Source: Bacteroidales bacterium
Lineage (GTDB): Bacteria; Bacteroidota; Bacteroidia; Bacteroidales; UBA932
Assembly (NCBI GenBank): GCA_017561885.1
Contig: JAFZBF010000020.1
Span: 21,676 to 85,675, forward strand
Direction of reading: 5' to 3'
Length of the DNA stretch: 64,000 nucleotides
Below, piece by piece: positions 1-6,329 of the stretch. Each line of letters begins with the position of its first letter. The stretch's first letter is position 1. The notes beneath the pieces were generated by a model. The model worked only from the letters and a program-made list of their open reading frames with translations. It was not told where the DNA came from and did not search any database. A program made the translations under genes and the position numbers.

Positions 1-501
1 GGCCTTGTGGATGCTGTAAAACAGAAGCTGTTCCAGCGCACCGAGGCTGTTTATGACGGGCATCTGACCACTGGCCTCGTGGGCATTCCGGTGCTTTCGG
101 AATGGGCGACGCTGGCTGGCGAATGTGACTGGATGTACGGAATGCTGAAAAAGCACGGCTACCCCGGATATCTCTATATGTTGGACAATGGCGCCACCGG
201 AGTGTGGGAACACTGGAACGGAAGGCGCAGCCATCTTCACAATTGCTTCAACGGCATCGGCAGCTGGTTCTACCAGGCCCTCGGCGGTATTATTCCCGAT
301 GAGCCCGGCTATCGGCACATCACAATCAACCCTCAGATTCCGAATGGACTTGAGATGGTCGAGGTGCGGCAAGAAACGCCCTACGGTACCGTTAGCGTGC
401 GACGGGAAGGTACGCAGCTGGAGTTTGACATTCCGGTGGGCGTTACAGCCACTGTCGGCGGCAAGGAATATGGCAGCGGCCGGTATCAGACAAGCATCTA
501 A
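1..501 (+). CDS. alpha-L-rhamnosidase (GH78), C-terminal fragment cut by window edge
   Basis: This is the 3' end of a gene that begins before the window; the frame is open from base 1. The roughly 166 visible residues match the end of the GH78 (alpha/alpha)6 barrel and the following beta-sandwich. The segment GVWEHWNGRRSHLHNC, then NGIGSWFYQALGGI, is the typical aromatic and His-rich C-terminal part of rhamnosidases. The last 60 residues (from about HITINPQIP on) form the short C-terminal beta domain. GH78 enzymes release terminal alpha-L-rhamnose from plant polysaccharides or glycosides. The general acid and base residues would lie upstream and cannot be checked. It ends 11 bp before the acetyltransferase gene, so they may be co-transcribed, although their roles are unrelated. 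Confidence 0.85.
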   Translation, partial: GLVDAVKQKLFQRTEAVYDGHLTTGLVGIPVLSEWATLAGECDWMYGMLKKHGYPGYLYMLDNGATGVWEHWNGRRSHLHNCFNGIGSWFYQALGGIIPDEPGYRHITINPQIPNGLEMVEVRQETPYGTVSVRREGTQLEFDIPVGVTATVGGKEYGSGRYQTSI

Positions 502-512
502 ACACTGTTGTT

Positions 513-1394
513 ATGAATATAAGACTTGAAAAACCGCAGGACTGGCGGGAGGTGGAGAACCTCACAAGGGAGGCGTTCTGGAATGTCTATCGTCCGGGAT
601 GCACCGAGCATTATGTGCTGCATTGTTTCCGGAGCAATCCGGACTTCATACCAGAGCTGGATTTCGTGATGGAGGAGGACGGCCGCATCATCGGCCACGT
701 CATGTTTTCGAAGGCTGAGATCGTGCTGGACGACGGCAGCTGTTTCCCGTCGTGGACGTTCGGACCGATCAGCATCGATCCGGAATACAAGCGCAAGGGG
801 TATGGCCTGCAGTTGCTGAAGTACGCTCTAGAAAAGGCCCGCGAGATGGGAGTCGGGCTGCTCTGCATGGAGGGCAATATTGATTTCTACATGCTGGCCG
901 GATTCGACCTGGCAAGCAAGATGAAGATACATTATCACGCCGAGCCTCGCGATGCGGTGGTGCCGTATTTCCTGGCGCAGGAGCTGATTCCGGGGTATTG
1001 GGGCGACCGCGAGGGCACGTACTGCCCGCCTGCTGGATATTTCGTGGCTGATAACGATCCTTCCGGATTCGATGCGTATGAGGCTTCGTTCCCGGCTAAG
1101 GAGAAGTCTTTGCAGCCCGGCCAACTGCCTCAGTTCTGCCAGAGCTGCGGAATGCCCCTGACGAGGAACGAGGACTGCGGCACGAATGCCGACGGCAGCA
1201 TCAACTTCGACTATTGCAAGTACTGCTATGCGGACGGCAAGTTCCTGCAGGACATGACGATGGAGGAGATGATCGACCATTGCGCCCAGTTCGTTGACGA
1301 GGTGAACAAGCAGATGCCGAAACCTATGACCAAGGAGGAATACAAGCAGATGATGCGCGGCTTCTTCCCGATGCTCAAACGCTGGAGGAAATAA
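513..1394 (+). CDS. GNAT acetyltransferase fused to a C-terminal zinc-ribbon domain
   Basis: This 293-residue protein has two parts. Residues 1-160 form a GNAT N-acetyltransferase fold, with the acetyl-CoA loop in ISIDPEYKRKGYGLQLLKYA (R-K-G-Y-G matching the RxxGxG/A pattern) and an upstream beta strand GHVMFSKAEIVL. The C-terminal 90 residues hold a Cys-rich segment, CQSCGMPL...DCG...DYCKYCYADGKF, followed by MTMEEMIDHC. This matches the 'putative zinc ribbon' domain often found alone or fused in Bacteroidales and Clostridia. The substrate is unknown. Start ATG at 513. The next gene starts 2 bp after the stop, which implies co-transcription with the TfoX-N protein. Confidence 0.85.
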   Translation: MNIRLEKPQDWREVENLTREAFWNVYRPGCTEHYVLHCFRSNPDFIPELDFVMEEDGRIIGHVMFSKAEIVLDDGSCFPSWTFGPISIDPEYKRKGYGLQLLKYALEKAREMGVGLLCMEGNIDFYMLAGFDLASKMKIHYHAEPRDAVVPYFLAQELIPGYWGDREGTYCPPAGYFVADNDPSGFDAYEASFPAKEKSLQPGQLPQFCQSCGMPLTRNEDCGTNADGSINFDYCKYCYADGKFLQDMTMEEMIDHCAQFVDEVNKQMPKPMTKEEYKQMMRGFFPMLKRWRK

Positions 1395-1396
1395 CT

Positions 1397-1726
1397 ATGG
1401 CGAGCAATCCTGATCTTGTGCAGTACATAGCCGACCAGTGCGCGGGCGCCGGTCAGATCGATGTGAAGAAGATGATGGGCGACTGGTGCATCTATTGCAA
1501 CGGCGTCCTGTTCGGTCTTATCTGCGACAACAACCTTTACATTAAGGTTACTGAACCCGGCAGGGCAGTCCTTAGGGAACTCGACCTGCGTCCTCCGTAT
1601 CCCGGTGCCAAGGACCACTTCTACATCAGCGACATCGACGACAGCGACTACCTCACGGAGCTCATCAAAGCCACTCTTCCCGCCCTTCCGCTCCCCAAAC
1701 CGAAGAAGCCCGCATTGAAAGGATAG
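1397..1726 (+). CDS. TfoX N-terminal domain protein
   Basis: This small 109-residue protein matches the TfoX_N family: MMGDWCIYCNGVLFGLICDNNLYIKV is the conserved core strand-turn-strand. It lacks the C-terminal TfoX domain of the Haemophilus competence regulator, so it is a stand-alone N-domain protein. Such proteins are common next to GNAT or methyltransferase genes and their function is not established. The residues PYPGAKDHFYISD and the C-terminal LPLPKPKK tail are ordinary for the group. It is coupled to the acetyltransferase by a 2-bp gap and is followed by a long structured spacer. Confidence 0.8.
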   Translation: MASNPDLVQYIADQCAGAGQIDVKKMMGDWCIYCNGVLFGLICDNNLYIKVTEPGRAVLRELDLRPPYPGAKDHFYISDIDDSDYLTELIKATLPALPLPKPKKPALKG

Positions 1727-1780
1727 GTTTTTCCTTGTCGGCCACGTTTATAGGCTTTTTGTTGCCGTACCAGCCCTGAA

Positions 1781-1840
1781 CTTATCTCCCGTCCGCCAGC
1801 AGGAGATTATTAAGGTCTCCTGCTGACGTCCGAGGATAAG
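1781..1840. other. nested inverted repeat, possible structured RNA or bidirectional terminator
   Basis: CAGCAGGAGA at 1797-1806 pairs perfectly with TCTCCTGCTG at 1816-1825 across a 9-nt loop. CTTATC at 1781-1786 can close an outer stem with GATAAG at 1835-1840. No T-run follows on either strand, so a classical intrinsic terminator is not well supported. It starts 55 bp after the TfoX-N stop. Confidence 0.5.
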
Positions 1841-2020
1841 ATCTGCTTGGGGCGTAACCTGTGCGTGTTTTATAAAAGGTTGATTCCTAGACGCTAGAGC
1901 AAAGTACTTACCCCATTTTGAAGGGGAAGGCTATTGCGTTTTCTGCGATGTATCAGATGTTTACAAATCACGGCTGCGGCATCGAAAAGAAGGCCTGAGC
2001 GGGGGCTGGCCGTGTGTTAC

Positions 2021-2105
2021 TGGGACGCTGTCCCAAACCCTGCCGCTCAAGCCTGCTATCAGCACCTGCCACCCCACACGGCTTTCGCTAGCGCCTGCAG
2101 GCGCC
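2021..2105. repeat. dispersed palindromic element, copy 1
   Basis: This copy carries a hairpin TGGGAC-GCT-GTCCCA (2021-2035), a shared middle (CTGCCGC..AGCCTGCTAT), and a perfect palindrome GCGCCTGCAGGCGC (2091-2104). The same order of parts with diverged sequence appears at 10101-10182. Stem bases differ between copies in a compensatory way: G...C flanks the CGCCTGCAGGCG core here and T...A flanks it there. Confidence 0.6.
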
Positions 2106-2195
2106 TTATATGGGAGGGATTGGAGTGAGCGGCAGCTCACGGAACCCCCCGAAGGCTTTGCTTTCCGTGCAGCAGCAGTTTCCATGAGCCCGTCC

Positions 2196-2372
2196 GTCCC
2201 GCGAAAGGTCGGTTTGCCGGGATACGAGGCAGTTTTCTGTCCGTCTGTCCCGCGAAAGGTCGGTTTGCCGGGATACGAGGCAGTTTTCCGTCCGTCTGTC
2301 CCGCGAAAGGTCGGTTTGCCGGGATACGATGCAGTTTTCCGTCCGTCTGTCCCGGGAAAAGGCTGTTTGCGG
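2196..2372. repeat. 51-bp tandem repeat, three full copies plus a diverged fourth
   Basis: Units start at 2196, 2247 and 2298 with GTCCCGCGAAAGGTCGG, exactly 51 bp apart. A diverged partial fourth unit starts at 2349 (GTCCCGGGAAAAGG). The full copies differ by only a few substitutions (e.g. gaggcag versus gatgcag; ttctgtc versus ttccgtc). The unit length is 17 codons, so frames stay open on both strands across the array. There are no unique spacers, so this is not a CRISPR array. Confidence 0.9.
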
Positions 2373-2420
2373 GGATGGAGCGGAGGCAGTCGGACCGCTA
2401 TACAAGAGTTCTCGCAGGCG

Positions 2421-3287
2421 CTACCGCTCGCTGAGCCTGATGACGCGGATGCCGGATTGGCTGCGGACGGAATTGATGTAGGGGATGAGGGCCGTGGGGT
2501 TGATGATGACCTTGTCGGCCGTAGTTGAGGCGTGGATGAAAGTCAGCTTGTCGCCGTCCCGGTACGCTATGCCGATGTGGGCGATGTCAAGACCCGCAAC
2601 AGTACTGCAGAATGCGATGATGTCGCCATTGCGGATGTTTTGGGCACAGCGTGGCAGATCAGCCTTCGGAATGTACCAGTAGTCGCGCGATTCCAGTGTC
2701 CGCTCCACGCTGCGGATCCTGGCCACATCGGAAGGATTGTTCGCAAGCTGCTTGTAAGATGCAGGATGTGTAGACATGAAGTTGAACTTCTGGGCGAGAG
2801 CCTTGCCGCCGCACTCCCGGGTGACCTCGCGGAACAAGCCACGCTCAGCCCCCTGAGCAATCCACTCGGAAGTATAGTGCAGACGCGAAGCGTAACCGTC
2901 AACTACACCGTCGCGGTAACGGAGTTCGCGCAGATTGTCAACGTAAGAATCAAACGAAGGCTCCTCGTTCTTTGCCGTCAGAGCAAGCGCCAGACACATC
3001 TCCACGAAAAGGATGCAGTCAGTCTCACGCATATTCACCGTCAGCTGCTCAGGTTCAGTCTCAAGCGTGCCGGCGACGTACGGAGTCCCGAGAAACTGCC
3101 TGGCCACCTTGACAATCAACTGGTCCATCGGCAGGTCGCGATCAGGAGCGACAGCTGCCATAACCTCGTTGAAGCGGTCGACATCCTGCTGTGTGAAACG
3201 CGCATCGCCCTTCCCGGCGGCCGATGCATAGAAGGCAACGCCGGAAAGAGCGACGGATAACAGAACAGTTGTCAGGAATCGTACCAT
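2421..3287 (-). CDS. secreted DUF1460 (N-acetylmuramoyl-L-alanine amidase-like) protein
   Basis: This protein of about 288 residues starts with a signal peptide (MVRFLTTVLLSVALSGVAFYASA). It carries the DUF1460 core: FLGTPYVAGTLE, then MRETDCILFVEMCLALAL with the putative catalytic Cys in TDC, and later CSTVAGLDIAHIGIAYRDG containing the conserved His. The family has an NlpC/P60-like papain fold and is thought to cleave cell-wall peptides or amides in the periplasm. I chose the ATG at 3287 because it overlaps the GH30 stop codon as TAATG on the minus strand, and because the five extra residues from 3302 would precede the signal peptide. It is third in a leftward unit after CE15 and GH30. Confidence 0.85.
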   Translation of the reverse strand: MVRFLTTVLLSVALSGVAFYASAAGKGDARFTQQDVDRFNEVMAAVAPDRDLPMDQLIVKVARQFLGTPYVAGTLETEPEQLTVNMRETDCILFVEMCLALALTAKNEEPSFDSYVDNLRELRYRDGVVDGYASRLHYTSEWIAQGAERGLFREVTRECGGKALAQKFNFMSTHPASYKQLANNPSDVARIRSVERTLESRDYWYIPKADLPRCAQNIRNGDIIAFCSTVAGLDIAHIGIAYRDGDKLTFIHASTTADKVIINPTALIPYINSVRSQSGIRVIRLSER

Positions 3288-4708
3288 TATAATTTCACAC
3301 AAATAGTATTGATTGAATTGGGAGCCAGTAATACGGTAAAAGCATTTTTGCCGAAATCTACCGCAACAGAAATGGCTTCCTCAATCGGATTGACTACCAG
3401 AACAACAACCTTGCCATCCGGATTCAGGAAAGCAAGAACATCTTCATCAACCGGACCGGAAGTCCTCAGCAGCTTCGCTCCAGGCAGCACATAGTGGCTC
3501 AGATGCTTGAGCAGATAATACTCAGGAGTGAAACGCCAGCTGCAGTCGCTACGGTTGACAGTGATCAGAGAGTTCTGTCTCCAGCCCCATGTACTCGGTT
3601 CACCCTCGAACAGGGAAGTGTTCCAGTAGAAATAACCCTGGCAGCCGTTGCTCAGATAATGTTTCATCAGCTCCCAGGAATGCAGCACGCCAGCCCAGTC
3701 GTTCGCTCCGTTGCCACACTCCTGTTCAGTCATATAACAGGGCAGGTCCGGATACTCAGCATGCAAGGCAGGTAGTGCATCCCTGCCGGCCCACTGGAAG
3801 CCCATCCCTTTGATGAAAGGGCCGGCGGCAGGATCTTTCAGGATGCGCTCCCACATAGAGACGTCACCCCTCTCCATAGTGCCGAGAAATATGTTCACAC
3901 CACGTTTTTCCATTTCCGGCCCAAGCACCGAGATGAACTTCGCAAGGCCCTCCGGAGTCCACGTGCAGGCTGGGAACCACTGGTCGGAATTAGGCTCGTT
4001 CTGCGGCATCACCATAGATACGTTTACGCCTTCAGCACGGTATGCGTCGATGTATTTGCCGAAATAACGGGCATACGCATCGAGATATTCCGGTTCCATT
4101 ATGAAAGCGTCCTGACCTTCCGGAATCTGCTTGTCAGCTGCAAGACCGTTGGTCGGGAGATACGGCGGAGTGGAACGGTTCGCATAGTGCCTGTTGACCT
4201 TCATCCAAGAAGGCGGGCACCAGGGAGAAGCCCAGATTTTTAGATCCGGATTCTGAGCGAGAGCCGCTTTCAGGAAGGGGAGAAGCCCGTCGCGATCACG
4301 CGCTACAGAGAAGTTCCCAAGGGCAAAATCTCCGTCAACGGAATCGTAGGAATAATAGTCAAGAGAGAAGTCGCTGGCACCGATAGGAGTGCGCTCCATA
4401 GTGAAGTTGGCACCAACTCCCGGTGCGAACAACTCGCGGAAGATGGCTTCGCGTTCAGTCTTCGGGAGGACGCTGAGAGAAGCCCAGCTCAGTTCGCTGG
4501 CGCAGGAGCCAAAACCCTCGATAGTCTGGGCTGTCGCATCAATGTCGATGAGAATGACGGCATCAGAAAGGATCCCTTGCGAAATGCCGGCAGGATCCTG
4601 AGCCTGCCAGGGGCTGTCAACGGTAGTGGAGATCCACTCCGGCTCATCACAATTACAGCCCCACAAGAGGGCTGTAGTTGCGATAAGTATAAAGATAGCG
4701 CGTTTCAT
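3287..4708 (-). CDS. GH30 family glycoside hydrolase, lipoprotein
   Basis: This 473-residue lipoprotein has the lipobox LLWGC (Cys18), so it is probably anchored in the outer membrane or periplasm. It has a (beta/alpha)8 barrel with a side beta domain typical of GH30. QTIEGFGSCASELSW opens the catalytic domain, VMPQNEPNS holds the acid/base Glu238, and YMTEQECG holds the nucleophile, probably Glu328. SPWCPPSWMK is also characteristic. GH30 includes glucosylceramidases, beta-1,6-glucanases, beta-xylosidases and glucuronoxylanases; the subfamily cannot be set by eye. The neighbouring CE15 esterase and GH43 make xylan side-chain or backbone cleavage plausible. It lies 9 bp after the CE15 gene and overlaps the DUF1460 start by one base. 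Confidence 0.88.
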   Translation of the reverse strand: MKRAIFILIATTALLWGCNCDEPEWISTTVDSPWQAQDPAGISQGILSDAVILIDIDATAQTIEGFGSCASELSWASLSVLPKTEREAIFRELFAPGVGANFTMERTPIGASDFSLDYYSYDSVDGDFALGNFSVARDRDGLLPFLKAALAQNPDLKIWASPWCPPSWMKVNRHYANRSTPPYLPTNGLAADKQIPEGQDAFIMEPEYLDAYARYFGKYIDAYRAEGVNVSMVMPQNEPNSDQWFPACTWTPEGLAKFISVLGPEMEKRGVNIFLGTMERGDVSMWERILKDPAAGPFIKGMGFQWAGRDALPALHAEYPDLPCYMTEQECGNGANDWAGVLHSWELMKHYLSNGCQGYFYWNTSLFEGEPSTWGWRQNSLITVNRSDCSWRFTPEYYLLKHLSHYVLPGAKLLRTSGPVDEDVLAFLNPDGKVVVLVVNPIEEAISVAVDFGKNAFTVLLAPNSINTICVKL

Positions 4709-4717
4709 AAAGATGGT

Positions 4718-6253
4718 CTACCTGCCGGGGCCAGCAGGCTCGTATTTGTAACCCATCTTCTCAGTAGCCCACTGGATGAAGTACTTCATGTTCGGGCCGT
4801 CGGTATGGCCGCCAGTGTGCTGGCGCCATGCAAGCTCACCGTCAAGCAGGTCAGTGAGAGGTTCGGGCATCGGAGTGTTACGGTAGTCGTTGCCGACGCC
4901 GAGATCCTTGGCTCCGAGAAGCTTGAAAGCCTCGCCGGCAGCCACTGTAGCCTGCCAGCTGCCATACTGGTCCAGCCACAAGGCGTCACCCTGCTCAGGA
5001 ATGCCGTAGCTGATGAACACCAGACGCGGAGCGCACATTGCGATGAGCTCGTGAGAATCAACGGGCAGCATGCCTGCGTTCCAGGCGCCTGTCTTAGACT
5101 CGATTGCGCTGTATTTGATATAGTTGCCAGCCATCCAGTGATACTCGCCGGAATTGGTGAGGTTCTCCAGACCCTCGCCGAAGACACGACGGTGCAGGGC
5201 AGCTCCGCCCTTTCCGGAAGAACCGATGAGACCCATATAGAAACGGTCCTCGAACGCCAGCGTTACAAGAGCAGCCTTGCCATAGCGAGAGACGCCCTCG
5301 ATTCCGACATGTTTGGCGTCCACGTCAGGGTCAGTCTCGAGATAATCCAGACCGCGCGCTGCACCCCATGCCCAGGCACGGAGAGAACCCCAGTCGTCCG
5401 GTTTGCGGGGTTGTCCCTTGTTAGTAAGGCCGATGATGCCGCGGGTAAGGCCAGCACCATTGTCAGCCTGGATGCTGCTAGGGTCAATCATGGCATAGCC
5501 CCAGCCGGCGGCGAGAAGCTGCTGGTTTGACGGCGGATCCTGGCCCGGAGTCTGTTGAGTTGTACGGCCGAAATTGGCGAAAGGATTGGCAGGCTCGAAA
5601 GGCTGCCATGCAGGATATTTCTTCATAAGCTCAGCCGTCTCCGGATCGTTCTCCAGCATACGGCGTATGGCCTTGTTGATGACGGCCATATCAGCTCCGC
5701 CGGGTTTTACCGGGTTGGGAAGGTTGGCACCGCCGAACATCATCAGCACCGGAACCGGGCCCTTGGCGTTTGCGGGAGTCACGACCACCATCTTTATATC
5801 TACATTGATGGAAGGACAGGCTGAATTGTCCACGTGGCCGCGGAGCTGTTTTGCCTTTGCCCTTATCATGCCGACAGTCTCGATCTCTTCAGCCTCCACA
5901 ATCCAGGTGACAGACGGGACATTGTCCGGGACGCGGCCGTAAACCTCACTCTCGAAACCCTCTTTGATTTCAGGCCTGCGGACATCCCACCACTGCTTTG
6001 CAGTAGTCACCTTCTTGCCTGCATTCGTCTTCAGGATCTCCGGAAGGACAGGGAAGGGGTTGGCCTTGCTCTCGTCGTAGTTGGCAGCGCGGGGACTGCT
6101 CTGATCAGAGTCGTAAGCGGGACGGATAGATTTGATACCCAGCTGGTCAAGCATGTTCTGGTGGTCCTGTTGAGTTGTGAAAGTAACCGGCTCCTGCGCA
6201 TAGGATGCTGCACAGAACAGTATGCCGGCAATCAATAGGAATATCTTTTTCAT
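4718..6253 (-). CDS. CE15 glucuronoyl esterase-like alpha/beta hydrolase
   Basis: This 511-residue protein has a signal peptide (MKKIFLLIAGILFCAASYAQ). The serine nucleophile motif is GVSRYGKAA (Ser322), matching the GCSRxGKxA pattern of CE15 4-O-methyl-glucuronoyl methylesterases. The His is likely H483 in RQHTGGHTDGP near the C-terminus. PVLMMFGG is the oxyanion-side strand. These enzymes cleave the ester between glucuronic acid on xylan and lignin alcohols. The first position of the serine motif is Val instead of the commoner Cys. It is the first gene of the leftward unit with GH30 and DUF1460 and is divergent from the GH43 gene. Confidence 0.85.
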   Translation of the reverse strand: MKKIFLLIAGILFCAASYAQEPVTFTTQQDHQNMLDQLGIKSIRPAYDSDQSSPRAANYDESKANPFPVLPEILKTNAGKKVTTAKQWWDVRRPEIKEGFESEVYGRVPDNVPSVTWIVEAEEIETVGMIRAKAKQLRGHVDNSACPSINVDIKMVVVTPANAKGPVPVLMMFGGANLPNPVKPGGADMAVINKAIRRMLENDPETAELMKKYPAWQPFEPANPFANFGRTTQQTPGQDPPSNQQLLAAGWGYAMIDPSSIQADNGAGLTRGIIGLTNKGQPRKPDDWGSLRAWAWGAARGLDYLETDPDVDAKHVGIEGVSRYGKAALVTLAFEDRFYMGLIGSSGKGGAALHRRVFGEGLENLTNSGEYHWMAGNYIKYSAIESKTGAWNAGMLPVDSHELIAMCAPRLVFISYGIPEQGDALWLDQYGSWQATVAAGEAFKLLGAKDLGVGNDYRNTPMPEPLTDLLDGELAWRQHTGGHTDGPNMKYFIQWATEKMGYKYEPAGPGR

Positions 6254-6296
6254 GTCAAATGATTTAAAAACTCCTACTAAGTTAGTCTATTATTGC

Positions 6297-6304
6297 TAAA
6301 TTTG
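6297..6304 (+). promoter_or_regulatory. candidate -7 element for the GH43 gene
   Basis: TAAATTTG fits the Bacteroidetes -7 pattern TAnnTTTG and lies 25 bp before the GH43 ATG in the 76-bp divergent spacer. No clear -33 TTTG is present at the usual distance. The upstream stretch (TTAG, then ATTATT) resembles that before the GH2 gene. Confidence 0.4.
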
Positions 6305-6329
6305 TCTCTGTCCTAAACAAAATAATCAA

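Larger units (their letters stand above)
1727..2420. other. 694-bp gene-free spacer with hairpins, a palindromic element and tandem repeats
   Basis: No convincing gene lies between the TfoX-N gene and the convergent DUF1460 gene. From left to right it holds: a 10-bp perfect hairpin at 1797-1825 inside an outer 6-bp stem (1781-1786 with 1835-1840); a short CCCC/GGGG hairpin at 1911-1926; a palindromic element at 2021-2105 that resembles 10101-10182; and a 51-bp tandem repeat at 2196-2372. Open frames across the repeats arise because 51 is a multiple of three, and they have no family resemblance. Confidence 0.75.

Noticed and set aside
2196..2372. 51-bp repeats as a CRISPR array
   Set aside because: Copies are directly joined without unique spacers.
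2106..2528. Open frames on both strands across the 51-bp repeats (17-residue repeats)
   Set aside because: They exist because the unit is 17 codons long. There is no signal, no family match and no plausible start context, and the plus frame runs into the DUF1460 gene.
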